Shown here piece after piece: positions 18,825 through 28,650 of a DNA stretch of 64,000 nt. Source of the DNA: SG8-41 sp963699525 (GTDB taxonomy: Bacteria; Pseudomonadota; Gammaproteobacteria; Burkholderiales; SG8-41); contig CAVOUI010000018.1 of the NCBI GenBank assembly GCA_963699525.1, positions 124,001 through 188,000 of the forward strand. Direction: 5' to 3'. How positions within the stretch are numbered: position 1 is the first letter of the stretch; each line of letters begins with the position of its first letter. A program made the position numbers and the translations under genes. The notes under the pieces were generated by a model. It had not been told where the DNA came from. It saw only the letters and a program-made list of their open reading frames with translations, and searched no databases.

Positions 18825-19446
18825 GCATCGGGCGCAGTTCCTTCCACACCGTCTCGAGCATCAGCGGCTGCGCCGCGGCGGTCGGGTGGATGCCGTCGGG
18901 CTGGAAGAGCTCGCGGTCGAGCGCGAAGCCATCCAGCAGGAACGGGACCAGCGGCAGCTTCCGGCTCCGCGCGACAGCGCGGAACACCGCCTCGAACTGC
19001 TCGGTATAAGGCGCCCCGTAGTTCGGCGGCAGCCGGACGCCGACGAGGAGGACGCGCGCCCCGGCGCGGCGGCAGGCGTCGCTGATCGCTTCGAGATTGG
19101 CGCGAATCGAGTCCGGGGTCGCCCCGCGCAGCCCGTCGTTGCCGCCGAGTTCGAGTATGACGAGGGCGGGGCGATGTGCCCGGAGCGCGGCGTCGATGCG
19201 CGTCACGCCGCCGACTGTCGTTTCCCCGCTGATGCTCGCGTTGACTACCTTATAATCGAGCTTTTCCGCACGCAGGCGCTGCTCGAGCAGGTGCACCCAA
19301 CCCTGCTCCCGGGGCAGACCGTATCCCGCCGACAAACTGTCGCCGTAGACCAGTAGGGTCGCGGCGAAGGACACGGCTGCCGGCGCCGCCAGCGCGCACG
19401 CCAACACCAGGCGCAACACGATGTCGACGAGCCGCGCGCAGATCAT
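18811..19446 (-). CDS. tesA: Periplasmic arylesterase / acyl-CoA thioesterase I (TesA-type SGNH hydrolase)
   Basis: SGNH/GDSL hydrolase of the periplasm. After a signal peptide (IVLRLVLACALAAPAAVSFA) come block I LLVYGDSLSAGYG (nucleophile Ser), block II SGETTVGG (Gly), block III LELGGNDGLRG (Asn) and block V PDGIHPTA (Asp-His). ATG 19446 gives 211 residues; GTG 19419 is an alternative that would remove the 26-bp head-to-head overlap with ybbA. The longer upstream frame is the shadow of ybbA. The tesA-ybbA-ybbP arrangement is conserved in Proteobacteria. The 3' end overlaps the selD 3' end by 14 bp. Confidence 0.92.
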   Translation of the reverse strand: MICARLVDIVLRLVLACALAAPAAVSFAATLLVYGDSLSAGYGLPREQGWVHLLEQRLRAEKLDYKVVNASISGETTVGGVTRIDAALRAHRPALVILELGGNDGLRGATPDSIRANLEAISDACRRAGARVLLVGVRLPPNYGAPYTEQFEAVFRAVARSRKLPLVPFLLDGFALDRELFQPDGIHPTAAAQPLMLETVWKELRPMLKSR

Positions 19447-20110
19447 CCTCAAAGCCTCCGGAATCGGCAAGCAGGTTACCACCGGCGCCACCGAACTGAC
19501 CATTCTCTCCGACGTGAGTTTCGAGGTTCGCGCCGGCGAGGCGGTCGCGATCGTCGGCGTGTCGGGATCGGGTAAGTCGACCCTGCTGGGCCTTCTGGCG
19601 GGGCTCGATGCGCCGAGCACGGGGTCGGTGGACATCGACGGACACGATCTCCACGCGCTCGACGAGGATGGGCGCGCCGCGCTGCGCGGCCGCATGGTCG
19701 GGTTCGTGTTCCAGTCTTTCCACTTGCTGCCGGCGATGACCGCGCTGGAAAACGCAATGCTGCCGCTCGAGCTCGCCGGCGCGAGCGATGCGGAGGCTCC
19801 GGCGCGGGCAATGCTTGCGCGCGTGGGGCTCGGCGACCGCCTGCATCACTACCCCCGGCAGCTTTCCGGCGGCGAGCAGCAGCGCGTTGCGATCGCGCGC
19901 GCCTTCGTGACCCGGCCGAAGCTGCTGTTCGCGGACGAGCCGACCGGCAACCTCGACCCAGCGACCGGCGGGCAAGTGATCGACCTCCTGTTCGAGCTGA
20001 ACCGCGAGAGCGGCACGACGCTGCTTCTCGTGACCCACGACGAGGCGATCACCGGGCGCTGCGACCGCGTGCTGCGGCTTGTTGCCGGCCGCCTCGAGGT
20101 TGGATCCTGA
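19421..20110 (+). CDS. ybbA: ABC transporter ATP-binding protein (YbbA-type, LolD-like)
   Basis: ATPase subunit of a MacB/LolD-type ABC system. The 229-residue protein carries Walker A GVSGSGKST, Q-loop FVFQSFHLLPAMTALEN, signature LSGGEQQRVAIARAF, Walker B LLFADEPTGNLD and the H-loop VTHDE. It pairs with the large FtsX-domain permease that starts one base after its stop. The YbbA/YbbP pair is mechanotransmissive rather than a classic importer; its substrate is unsettled, though linkage with tesA suggests a role with lipids or hydrophobic compounds at the envelope. Confidence 0.93.
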   Translation: MSTSRAQIILKASGIGKQVTTGATELTILSDVSFEVRAGEAVAIVGVSGSGKSTLLGLLAGLDAPSTGSVDIDGHDLHALDEDGRAALRGRMVGFVFQSFHLLPAMTALENAMLPLELAGASDAEAPARAMLARVGLGDRLHHYPRQLSGGEQQRVAIARAFVTRPKLLFADEPTGNLDPATGGQVIDLLFELNRESGTTLLLVTHDEAITGRCDRVLRLVAGRLEVGS

Positions 20111-20111
20111 C

Positions 20112-22610
20112 ATGAACTTCAAGCGAGAACTGCGGTTGGCGTGGAAGCTCCTCGCGCGCGACTTCCGAGCGGGAGAGGTAACGCTGATCGCTGCGGCGAT
20201 CATCATCGCCGTCGCCGCCGTTACCACGGTCGGCTTTTTCACCGACCGCGTGCAGCGGGTGCTGGAGCTCGAGGCCAACCGCTTGCTCGGGGCCGACTTG
20301 GCGATCTCCGATTCCCGCCCTCTCGATCCGGAGCTGCGGCGCGAGGCGGCCCGCCGCGGGCTCGCGGCGGTCGAGGTCGCGCGCTTCCCAAGCATGGTGA
20401 TGCTGCGCGACCGCACCGTTCTCGCCGAAGTGAAGGCGGTCACGTCCGGATATCCCCCGCGGGGAGAGCTGCGCATCGCCGAGCGGCTGTTCGGCTCCGA
20501 TCGTGTCGCCGCGGCGATTCCCAGTCCCGGCACCGTGTGGGTAGACGAGCGTCTGCATACCGCGCTCGATATCGGCGCGGATGACCGCGTCGGGCTCGGC
20601 GCAAGTCATTTCGGGGTCGGAGCCATCGTCACCCACGAGCCCGGGGTGGAGCTGGGGTTTCTGAGCGGCGCGCCGCGCCTCGTCCTGAACGCCGACGACC
20701 TCCCCGCAACCAGGCTGGTGCAGCCGGGCAGCCGCGTCCGCCACCGTTTGCTCCTCGCCGGAGACAGCGCAGCGGTGGACGCGTACCGCGCCTGGGCGCA
20801 GTCCCGGCTGCAACCGGGCGTCCGCATCGAGGGCGTGCGCGATGCCCGGCCCGAGGTGCGCTCGGCCCTCGAGCGCGCGGAGAAGTATCTCGGCCTGGCG
20901 GCGCTGACGAGCGTGCTCCTCGCCGCGGTCGCGATTGCGCTCTCGGCGCGGCGCTACCTGCAACGCCATCTCGACGGTTGCGCCGTGATGCGTTGCCTCG
21001 GCGCGAGCCAGGCCCTGATCATCCGGCTCCACGCGGTGCATTTCACCCTGCTGGGTGCGCTCGCCGCGGCGGCCGGGACCGCCATCGGGGCGTCAGCGCA
21101 AGCGGTGCTGGTAGCCTGGCTCGGCCAGATGGTCACGGTGACGCTGCCCGCGCCGAGCCTGCTGCCGGTGGTTCAGGGCGCCGCCGTGGGTTGGCTGCTA
21201 TTGCTGGGCTTTGCGCTGCCGCCGCTCATGAGCCTTGCCCAGGTGCCGACGTTGCGCGTCATCCGGCGGGAGCTCGGCGTTCCCCGGCGCCAGGGACTGC
21301 TTGCTTACGCGCTCGGCACCGCGGTCATCGTCGCGTTGATACTCTGGCGGGCACAGGAGCCGCGACTCGGCGTGACGGTGCTCGGCGGGTCGGTCGCGGC
21401 GATGGCCGCCGCCTGCGCGCTGACCTGGGCGCTGCTGCGCGCCGTGGGAGCGCTGCGCGGGCGGGGCGTCTCGTGGCGATTCGGCGTCGCGAGCCTGCGG
21501 CGCCGGACGCTCGGCACCATCATCCAGGTCGTGGCGCTCGCGCTTGGCATCATGGCGCTGCTCACGCTCACCCTGGTCCGCAACGACCTGGCGCGCACGT
21601 GGCGCGAGAGCCTGCCCCGCGATGCTCCCAACCGCTTCATCGTCAACATCCAGCCGGACCAGGTCGCGGGCGTTGGGCGCTTCCTCGCGGAGCGCGGCCT
21701 ATCCTCCCCGGAGTTCTTTCCGATGGTGCGCGGGCGCCTGGTCGGGATCGGCGGGCGCGACGTGACGCCGGATGATTTCGCAGACGAAAGGGCGCGGCGC
21801 CTCGTTACCCGGGAATTCAACCTGTCCTGGGCTGGCCGGCTGCAGCCCGACAACCGCGTTGTCGCGGGGAGCTGGTGGGGAGGCGGCCCCGGGCGCGCCG
21901 ATCAATTTTCGGTGGAGCAGGGCCTGGCCGAAACGCTCGGCATCGGCCTGGGCGACGCGCTCACGTTCGATGTCGCAGGAGCCGCGGTCACCGCCACGGT
22001 GACGAGTCTCCGCAGCGTGGATTGGGACAGCTTCAACGTGAACTTCTTCGTCGTTGCCCGGCCCGGTCTGCTCGACGGCTATCCCGCGACCTACGTCACG
22101 AGCTTTCACTTGCCGGCGGAGCGGGCCGAGGTGCTCGGCGCGCTGGTGAGGGCCTTTCCCAACATCGTTCTCATCGATGTCGCGCAAGTGCTCTCGCAGG
22201 TGCAGCGCATGATGGACCACGCCGCGCTCGCGGTGCAATTCGTGTTCCTGTTCACGCTCGCCGCGGGCCTGGCGGTCCTCTTCGCCGCCGTCGCCAGCAC
22301 CCAGGATGACCGGCTCTACCAGGCGGCCATCCTGCGCGCGCTGGGCGCGAGCCGCCTGCAGATCCGCCGCGCCCACCTCGCCGAGTTCGGGCTGACCGGG
22401 GCGGTGGCGGGATTCGTGGCGGCGGCGGGCGCGAGCGGACTCGCCTACTACATCGCGCGCCAGTTCCTGCACCTTTCCTATGCGCCGGACCCGGCGGTGT
22501 GGGTGATCGGAATCGGCGGCGGAGCACTGGGAGTCGCCGCGGCCGGCCACTTCGTCACGCGGCGGGCGCTGGAGGCTGCGCCGCTCAAGGTACTGCGCGC
22601 GGTCGGCTGA
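20112..22610 (+). CDS. ybbP: FtsX-like ABC permease (YbbP-type)
   Basis: Large inner-membrane permease of 832 residues, partner of YbbA. An N-terminal helix (about 20-45) is followed by a long periplasmic domain (about 45-250) and a first FtsX-type bundle (about 260-440, YLGLAALTSVLLAAVAIAL ... RCLGAS). A central soluble domain and a second FtsX bundle at the C-terminus follow (VFLFTLAAGLAVLFAAVASTQDDR ... AAILRALGASRLQI), with the paired LGAS coupling helices typical of this class. I chose ATG 20112 (MNFKRELRLAWK) because it starts right after the ybbA stop. Confidence 0.92.
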   Translation: MNFKRELRLAWKLLARDFRAGEVTLIAAAIIIAVAAVTTVGFFTDRVQRVLELEANRLLGADLAISDSRPLDPELRREAARRGLAAVEVARFPSMVMLRDRTVLAEVKAVTSGYPPRGELRIAERLFGSDRVAAAIPSPGTVWVDERLHTALDIGADDRVGLGASHFGVGAIVTHEPGVELGFLSGAPRLVLNADDLPATRLVQPGSRVRHRLLLAGDSAAVDAYRAWAQSRLQPGVRIEGVRDARPEVRSALERAEKYLGLAALTSVLLAAVAIALSARRYLQRHLDGCAVMRCLGASQALIIRLHAVHFTLLGALAAAAGTAIGASAQAVLVAWLGQMVTVTLPAPSLLPVVQGAAVGWLLLLGFALPPLMSLAQVPTLRVIRRELGVPRRQGLLAYALGTAVIVALILWRAQEPRLGVTVLGGSVAAMAAACALTWALLRAVGALRGRGVSWRFGVASLRRRTLGTIIQVVALALGIMALLTLTLVRNDLARTWRESLPRDAPNRFIVNIQPDQVAGVGRFLAERGLSSPEFFPMVRGRLVGIGGRDVTPDDFADERARRLVTREFNLSWAGRLQPDNRVVAGSWWGGGPGRADQFSVEQGLAETLGIGLGDALTFDVAGAAVTATVTSLRSVDWDSFNVNFFVVARPGLLDGYPATYVTSFHLPAERAEVLGALVRAFPNIVLIDVAQVLSQVQRMMDHAALAVQFVFLFTLAAGLAVLFAAVASTQDDRLYQAAILRALGASRLQIRRAHLAEFGLTGAVAGFVAAAGASGLAYYIARQFLHLSYAPDPAVWVIGIGGGALGVAAAGHFVTRRALEAAPLKVLRAVG

Positions 22611-22625
22611 TATAATTCGCAGGCG

Positions 22626-23828
22626 ATGCCCGACATCCTGCTGGTGATTCTGGCGCTCGCGGCCCTTGCCGTCGTGGTCTTTCTGGCGGTGAGGCAGGCG
22701 GGCCAGGTCACCGCGATCAGGAAGCTGCCCGAGGACCTCGCCCGCGTGCTGGACGAGCGGCACCGCGCGATGCTGACCGATCTTCACGGGGGGCTCGCGC
22801 AGCAGTCCGACCGCCTCAACTCCCGCCTCTCCGAAGAGCTCAATCAGACCCGGGAAACCCTGCACCGGCTTCAGCTTTCGCTCGCGGCGAGCCTCACCGA
22901 CACCACCGACAAGCTCAACGCGAGGATCGACCAGCGGCTCGAGCAGATCGCCGGCAAGGTGAACGAGCGGCTGGAGGAGGGCTTCCGGAAGACCAACGAG
23001 ACCTTTGTCAGCGTGATGCAGCGCCTCGCCACCATCGACGAGGCCCAGAAGAAGATCGACACCCTCACCGGCAGCGTGGTGAGCCTCCAGGAGCTCCTCG
23101 GCAACAAGCAGTCGCGCGGCGCCTTCGGCGAGGTTCAGCTCGAGGCACTGGTGCGCAACGTGCTGCCCCCGGCCGCGTTTGAATTGCAGTACACGCTTCC
23201 GAACGGGGCCCGCGTGGACTGCGTGCTGAGACTGCCGGAGCCGACGGGACTGGTGTGCATCGACTCCAAGTTCCCGCTCGAGAACTATCACCGGATGCTC
23301 GCGCCCGGAGCGAACGACGTGGAGCGCGCCCTCGGGCAGCGCCAGTTCCGCTCCGACGTGAGGAAGCACGTCGACGACATCTCCAGGAAATACATCGTGC
23401 CCGATGTGACCTCGGACGGCGCCGTGATGTTCGTTCCGGCGGAGGCGGTGTTCGCCGAGATCCACGCGCACCACGGCGAAGTGGTGGATTACGCCAACTC
23501 CCGGCGCGTGTGGATTGTCTCGCCCACGACCCTGATGGCCGTGCTCAACACCGCGCGCGCGGTGCTGAAGGACGTGGAAACGCGCAAGCAGGTCCACGTC
23601 ATCCGCGACGCCCTCTCGCGCCTCGGGCAGGACTTCGGGCGCTTCGAGGAGCGGATGAGGAAGCTTGCCGACCACATCCGCCTCGCGCACCAGGACGCCG
23701 AGGACGTGCAGACGTCGAGCCGCAAGATCGTCCAGCAGTTCCAGCGCATCGAGCAAGCGGATCTGGAGCCCCCGGAGACCGCCCAGCTGAAAGTTGTCGA
23801 GCTGCGCGACGACGGCAAGGCGAAGTGA
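22626..23828 (+). CDS. rmuC: DNA recombination protein RmuC homologue
   Basis: RmuC-family protein with one N-terminal membrane helix (about 4-22), a long coiled coil (about 40-155, with repeated heptad-like Leu/Glu/Arg) and a restriction-endonuclease-like core (about 160-330). The core contains NKQSRGAFGEVQLE, VDCVLRLPEPTGLVCIDSKFPLENY and VSPTTLMAVLNTAR. These are diagnostic of RmuC, which limits DNA inversions at inverted repeats; the mechanism is inferred as nucleolytic. Length 400 is normal. Confidence 0.93.
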   Translation: MPDILLVILALAALAVVVFLAVRQAGQVTAIRKLPEDLARVLDERHRAMLTDLHGGLAQQSDRLNSRLSEELNQTRETLHRLQLSLAASLTDTTDKLNARIDQRLEQIAGKVNERLEEGFRKTNETFVSVMQRLATIDEAQKKIDTLTGSVVSLQELLGNKQSRGAFGEVQLEALVRNVLPPAAFELQYTLPNGARVDCVLRLPEPTGLVCIDSKFPLENYHRMLAPGANDVERALGQRQFRSDVRKHVDDISRKYIVPDVTSDGAVMFVPAEAVFAEIHAHHGEVVDYANSRRVWIVSPTTLMAVLNTARAVLKDVETRKQVHVIRDALSRLGQDFGRFEERMRKLADHIRLAHQDAEDVQTSSRKIVQQFQRIEQADLEPPETAQLKVVELRDDGKAK

Positions 23829-23844
23829 CGGCCCTCCGGTCGAG

Positions 23845-24630
23845 ATGCTAGCGACTCTCCGAAATTGGCGCCGCGAGCGGATCCTCAGGCGATCGTCGCT
23901 CGACGATCGCGAGTGGTGCACGGTGCTCGAGCGCTATCCCTTCACACGCGCGCTGTCGGCGGAGGAGCGCACCCGGCTGCGCGAGCGGGTGATTCTCTTC
24001 CTGCACGAGAAATCCATCGTCGGCGCGGGCGGGCTCGTGGTGCGTGACGAAATGCGTATGTCGATCGCAGCGCAGGCCTGTATGCTGATTCTCAATCTCG
24101 ATCTCGAGTACTACCGGGGCTGGGTCGAGATCATTGTCTATCCGGATGAGTTCGTCGCCGAGTACGATTACGTGGACGAGGACGGCATCGCGCACCACGT
24201 CGAGGCGCCGATGACCGGCGAATCCTGGCTCGAGGGACCGGTCATCCTGTCCTGGGCCGACGCCGAGCTGCGCGGGGAGGATCCCGGCTACAACGTGGTG
24301 ATCCACGAGTTCGCGCACAAGCTCGACATGCTGAACGGGGACGCCAACGGCTTTCCGCCGCTCCACCCGGGCATGGACCGGGAAGCGTGGCCGCGCGACT
24401 TCGGAGCGGCTTACGAGAATTTTTGCGGGCGCGTGGCGCGCGGCGACCCCAGCGCCATCGATCCCTACGCGGCGGAGCATCCGGCCGAATTCTTCGCCGT
24501 GCTGAGCGAAGCGTTCTTCGAGACTCCCGCCGCCGTGCGCGCCGAGTACCGGGACGTCTACCGCCAGCTCGCGGCGTTCTACCGCCAGGACCCGGCGGCG
24601 CGGCAGGAACGGCAAGGCGGTCAATCTTGA
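23845..24630 (+). CDS. mtfA: Zinc metallopeptidase MtfA
   Basis: MtfA (YeeI) is a soluble gluzincin-like peptidase that in E. coli binds the glucose-PTS repressor Mlc. The 261-residue protein has the zinc-binding motif HEFAHKLD (about residue 153), the segment EEHPAEFFAVLSE-like AEHPAEFFAVLSEAFF carrying the third ligand Glu, and the family start WRRERILRRSSLDDREW. ATG 23845 is preferred over ATG 23794, which overlaps rmuC. Its stop overlaps the TTG start of the next gene. Glucokinase two genes downstream is suggestive, but this organism's use of a PTS is unknown. Confidence 0.9.
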   Translation: MLATLRNWRRERILRRSSLDDREWCTVLERYPFTRALSAEERTRLRERVILFLHEKSIVGAGGLVVRDEMRMSIAAQACMLILNLDLEYYRGWVEIIVYPDEFVAEYDYVDEDGIAHHVEAPMTGESWLEGPVILSWADAELRGEDPGYNVVIHEFAHKLDMLNGDANGFPPLHPGMDREAWPRDFGAAYENFCGRVARGDPSAIDPYAAEHPAEFFAVLSEAFFETPAAVRAEYRDVYRQLAAFYRQDPAARQERQGGQS

Positions 24631-27023
24631 AGCCGCTGCCCGCCGGCCCGAAGTCGAAATACCTGCTTTATGCCAGCTTCGGGCTTCTGCTCGCCGCGCT
24701 GACGGCGCTGATCGCGCTGGGCCTCGCGCGCATCGAGTCCTTCAACCGCCAGATCCATTCCCTGACCGAGGCGCAGGGCCGCAAGATCGGCGCGGCGTCC
24801 GAGCTCTTTCTCGCCAACGGGCAGCGCTCGGCGCTGATCGACAAGCTGTTCGGCGCGGAAACGGGGGAGGCGCGCAGGACCGTGCACGAGCAGTACCTGC
24901 GCGCGGCCGGGGTCTACGATCGCGCGGTGCAGAGGCTCGGCGCGTTGAAGCTGGATCCGCCCGAGCTTGCCACGCGCGACGAGGCGATTGCCGCGGCGGC
25001 CCGCTCCCGGGCGATCGGCGAGGACATCGTCGAGCTTCTCATGAGGGGGGAGATCGCGCGCGCGTCCGAGCTCAATCTCACGCAGGCGGTGCAGGAGGAC
25101 AGCCGCTTCCAGGAAACGCTCTACCTCATGCTCGAAGCCAACCACGCCCGGACCGCGGAAGCGATCGCCGCGGCGAACGAGGGCATGCGCAACGGCTTTC
25201 TGCTGATCGGTGCCGGAGGGCTGCTGGCGCTCCTGGCGGGCATCGTGATCGCGGTGTGGGTGATCCGGATCGTCGCCGCGACCGAGGCGAAGCTCGAGCA
25301 CGAGAAGGAGCTCGCGGAAGTGACGCTGCACTCGATCGTGGACGGCGTCATCACCACGGACGCCGCGGGCCGCGTCGAGTACCTGAACCCGGTGGCCGAG
25401 CAGTACCTCGGCTGGACCAGCGCCCAGGCGTCCGGCAGGCCGCTCTCGGAAATCTACCGCGTGCTCGACGAGCGCAGCGGCAGGCCGGTCGATCCGCTGC
25501 CCGCGACCGGGGCGTCCCCCGCCGGGGAGGCCGAGCTGGTCCCGGTGCGGTTGGTCGACCGCAATGGCCGCGAGTGCCCGGTGCGCTACTCGCACGCCCC
25601 GATCCTCGGACGCGACGGCACGGTGCACGGCATGATCGTGGTGTTCCACGACGTGAGCCAGCTCCGCGCCATGTCGCAGCAGCTGCTCTGGCAGGCGAGC
25701 CACGACGCCCTGACGGGCCTCGTGAACCGCCGCGAGTTCGAGCGGCGCCTGGCCGGGCTGATCGAGACCGCCAGGACGCAGCGGCGCGAGCACGCGCTGC
25801 TGTTCATGGATCTCGACAATTTCAAGGCGGTGAACGACACCTGCGGCCACAGCGCGGGCGACGAGCTGCTGCGCCAGCTGACCTCGATCATGCTGACCCG
25901 CATGCGCGGCAGCGACACGCTGGCGCGCCTCGGCGGCGACGAGTTTGGCGCGCTGCTCGAGGCCTGCCCCATCGACCAGGCGCTGCGCATCGCCAATTCC
26001 CTGCGCGAGACCGTGCGCGAGTTCCGCTTCGTGTGGGAAGGCAAGACCTTCAGCGTCGGGGTGAGCGGCGGGCTGGTGCCGATCGAGGCGGCCAGCGGGG
26101 ACGTGAACCAGGTGCTCGCGAACGCCGACGCCACCTGTTACGAGGCCAAGAACCGGGGTCGCGACCGCGTGCAGGTCTACCGCCCTGAGGAGCCGAGCCG
26201 CAGCGGCCGGCGCGAGGATCTGCTCATCGTGTCGCAGATCAACCGCGCGTTCGAGCTGGGCCAGTTCCGCCTCCTCCGCCAGCGCATCGAGCGGCTCGAT
26301 GCGGCGCCGCGCCGCGAGCGGCACTACGAGGTGCTGGTGCGCATGGTGGACCGCGCGGGCAACCTCGTGCCGGCCACCGCGTTCATGCCCCAGGCAGAGC
26401 GCTACAACCTGCTCACCTCGATCGATCGCTGGGTGGTGAGCTCGCTCGTGGAGTTCCTGCACCGGCAGTGGAACGCCGGCGCGATCCCCCATGATCTGCA
26501 CGGCAGCGGCGAGCGCGGCTTCTACTCGGTCAACATCTCGGGCGCGAGCATCAACGACAAGAGCTTCCCGGATTTCCTGAGGAATCTGCTCACCCGCTAC
26601 CAGCTGCCGAACGGTCTGCTGTGTTTCGAGATCACGGAGACCACCGCGATCTCGAACCTGTCGAAGGCGGCGGAGCTGATGCACGAGCTGAAGGGCATGG
26701 GCTGCCGCTTCGCGCTCGACGATTTCGGCACCGGCATGTCCTCCTTTGCCTACCTCAAGTACCTGCCGGTCGACTTCCTCAAGATCGCCGGCGTGTTCAT
26801 CAAGGACATGGTGTCGGACCCCATGGACTACGCGATCGTCGACTCGATCAACCGCATCGGGCACATCCTGGGCATGCGCACGGTCGCCGAGTCGGTGGAG
26901 GACGCCGGGACACTCGCACTCATCACCGAACTCGGGCTCGACTACGCCCAGGGCTATTTCGTTGCTGAGCCCGAGGCGCTGGGGGAGGAGCCGGCGCAGC
27001 AGCAGAAGGCACTGTTCGCGTGA
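24627..27023 (+). CDS. Membrane-bound PAS-GGDEF-EAL cyclic-di-GMP enzyme
   Basis: About 798 residues from TTG 24627, which overlaps the mtfA stop. The order is TM1 (about 12-33), a periplasmic four-helix-type sensor (about 35-185), TM2 (about 190-212), PAS (about 228-340), GGDEF (about 355-515) and EAL (about 535-785). The cyclase motif is intact (RLGGDEFGALL). The phosphodiesterase residues are present too: EVL-R in YEVLVRM, SVNISG, FEITETTAI, ALDDFGTG, FLKI and TVAESVE. Either activity could therefore dominate. The layout resembles PdeB/YfiN-like sensor proteins but the signal is unknown. The 3' end overlaps the glk start. Confidence 0.88.
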   Translation: MKPLPAGPKSKYLLYASFGLLLAALTALIALGLARIESFNRQIHSLTEAQGRKIGAASELFLANGQRSALIDKLFGAETGEARRTVHEQYLRAAGVYDRAVQRLGALKLDPPELATRDEAIAAAARSRAIGEDIVELLMRGEIARASELNLTQAVQEDSRFQETLYLMLEANHARTAEAIAAANEGMRNGFLLIGAGGLLALLAGIVIAVWVIRIVAATEAKLEHEKELAEVTLHSIVDGVITTDAAGRVEYLNPVAEQYLGWTSAQASGRPLSEIYRVLDERSGRPVDPLPATGASPAGEAELVPVRLVDRNGRECPVRYSHAPILGRDGTVHGMIVVFHDVSQLRAMSQQLLWQASHDALTGLVNRREFERRLAGLIETARTQRREHALLFMDLDNFKAVNDTCGHSAGDELLRQLTSIMLTRMRGSDTLARLGGDEFGALLEACPIDQALRIANSLRETVREFRFVWEGKTFSVGVSGGLVPIEAASGDVNQVLANADATCYEAKNRGRDRVQVYRPEEPSRSGRREDLLIVSQINRAFELGQFRLLRQRIERLDAAPRRERHYEVLVRMVDRAGNLVPATAFMPQAERYNLLTSIDRWVVSSLVEFLHRQWNAGAIPHDLHGSGERGFYSVNISGASINDKSFPDFLRNLLTRYQLPNGLLCFEITETTAISNLSKAAELMHELKGMGCRFALDDFGTGMSSFAYLKYLPVDFLKIAGVFIKDMVSDPMDYAIVDSINRIGHILGMRTVAESVEDAGTLALITELGLDYAQGYFVAEPEALGEEPAQQQKALFA

Positions 27024-28053
27024 GCGCGCGCGGGTCGAAGCGGCGCTACCTGCTGGCAGCGGACGTCGGCGGCACCAAGGCGGCGATTGCGCTCGCAGCC
27101 GCGGCGGGCGACCGGCCGCAGATCGTCGCGCAGCACCTCTACGCGTGCCAGCGATTCGACGGCGTGCAGCCGATCCTCGCCGATTTCCTCCAGAGCGCGC
27201 GGTGGCGACGCATCGCGGAGCGATCGCGGCCGCCTGTCTTTCGGTGGCGGGACCGGTGGCGGGCAACAGCACGACGCTCACCAACCTGGGCTGGAAGGTG
27301 AGCGGTAACACGCTCGCCTCGGAGCTCCGCCTGCCGGAAGTCCGCCTCATGAACGATTTCGAGGCCGCGGGACTCGGCATCAGCCGGCTTGCCCCGAGCG
27401 ATCTCGAGACCCTGCAGGAGGGCAGGCCGGTGGCGCGGGCGGCGCGGCTCGTCATCGGCGCGGGGACCGGGCTCGGAGTCGGGCTGCTCACCTGGCAGGA
27501 CGACGGCTATGCCGTCCACCCCTCGGAGGCGGGCCACGCGGATTTCGCGCCGGTCGACGAGCTCCAGGACCGGCTGCTCCTGCACCTGCGCCGCACCTAC
27601 GGGCGCGTTTCCTGCGAGCGGGTGATCTCCGGGCCGGGGTTGATGCGCATCTTCAGCTTCCTGCAGGAGACCGGCGCGGGAGTGCCGTCGAAGCAGTTGC
27701 GCGACGCCGACAAGACGCGGCAGGACACGGCGGAGCTGATCGCGGAGTTCGGCCTGGCGAAGCTCGATCCATTGGCCGTGCGCGCGCTCGATCTCTTCGT
27801 CGCGGCCTACGGCGCATTCGCCGGCAACCTGGCGCTCGCGACACTCGCGCACGGCGGGATCTACATCGCGGGCGGGATTGCCCCCAAGATCGCCCCGAAG
27901 CTGAAGGAGGGCACTTTCATGCGCGCATTCGCCAGCAAAGGGCGCTTTAGTGAATTGCTGGCGACAATGCCGGTGCACGTCGTGATGAACCCGCTGGTCG
28001 GGCTCCACGGCGCGCTGCAGGAGGCTGCCCGGATGAGTGGAGCGGAGAGGTGA
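27020..28053 (+). CDS. glk: Glucokinase (one frameshift)
   Basis: ATP-dependent phosphorylation of glucose. The N-terminus LLAADVGGTKAAIALA (phosphate-1 motif) is in one frame. From AAACLSVAGPVAGNSTTLTNLGW the protein continues in another, through LMNDFEAAGLGI, VIGAGTGLGVGLL, CERVISGPGL and GGIYIAGGIAPK to the end at 28053. The break is near 27200. Start GTG 27020 overlaps the preceding stop. Reconstructed length of about 344 is normal for bacterial GlkA. I infer a sequence error rather than gene loss. Confidence 0.88.
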
Positions 28054-28065
28054 AGAGCCAGCGCC

Positions 28066-28650
28066 TCAGTGGGGCGGCACGCCCTGCTCGTGGGCGCGCA
28101 ATTCCTCACCGGTATTGATGTTCTGAAATGCGTCCGGGTTGTCGTCGAAGGCGACCTCGACGACCTTGAGCTTCGCGTACCACGCATCGATCTTGCGGCC
28201 GCCGGCGCCCAGAAACGCCGTAAGGCCCGGCAATACCTCCTTGCGGCACAGGCAGAAGACGGGATGCGGCTGCTCCCCGGTTTTCGCGACGGCGATCTCC
28301 GTGTGATTGCGCTCGAGCGCGGCCTGGAGCCGCGCAACGAGGTCGAGCGGCAGGAACGGCGAATCGCAGGGCACGGTTGCGACGAGATCGTGCGCGGCCT
28401 CGGTCAATCCGCGGTGCAGTCCGGCGAGCGGTCCTGCGTATCCCGCGATTTCGTCCGGGATTACGCGGTGGCCGAGGGCGGCATAGCGCTCGATATTCTG
28501 GTTGGCGTTGATCAGGACCTCGTCCACCTGCGGCGCGAAGCGCTCGATTACCCACGCAACCATCGGCTTTCCCCGCAGGAGCTGCAGGCCCTTGTCGACG
28601 CCGCCCATGCGGCGGCCGAGCCCGCCGGCCAGGACGACGCCGGTGATCAT
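28066..28650 (-). CDS. mobA: Molybdenum cofactor guanylyltransferase MobA
   Basis: MobA attaches GMP to Mo-molybdopterin to make the MGD cofactor needed by bis-MGD enzymes such as formate dehydrogenase. The 194-residue protein begins ITGVVLAGGLGRRMGGVDKGLQ (nucleotidyltransferase GTP loop) and contains PDEIAGYAGPLAGL, VATVPCDSPFLP and QNINTGEEL, all typical. It is last in the minus-strand run moaA-fdhD-mobA and overlaps the fdhD stop by ATGA. Confidence 0.95.
   Translation of the reverse strand: MITGVVLAGGLGRRMGGVDKGLQLLRGKPMVAWVIERFAPQVDEVLINANQNIERYAALGHRVIPDEIAGYAGPLAGLHRGLTEAAHDLVATVPCDSPFLPLDLVARLQAALERNHTEIAVAKTGEQPHPVFCLCRKEVLPGLTAFLGAGGRKIDAWYAKLKVVEVAFDDNPDAFQNINTGEELRAHEQGVPPH

Noticed and set aside
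18811..19695. Long minus-strand frame giving an extended TesA
   Set aside because: The first 83 codons are antisense to ybbA and show no conserved sequence; the signal peptide starts at or after 19446.
24621..27491. 956-codon antisense frame opposite the GGDEF-EAL gene
   Set aside because: Low-complexity Arg/Gly/Leu composition typical of antisense frames at high GC; the plus-strand gene has full catalytic motifs.
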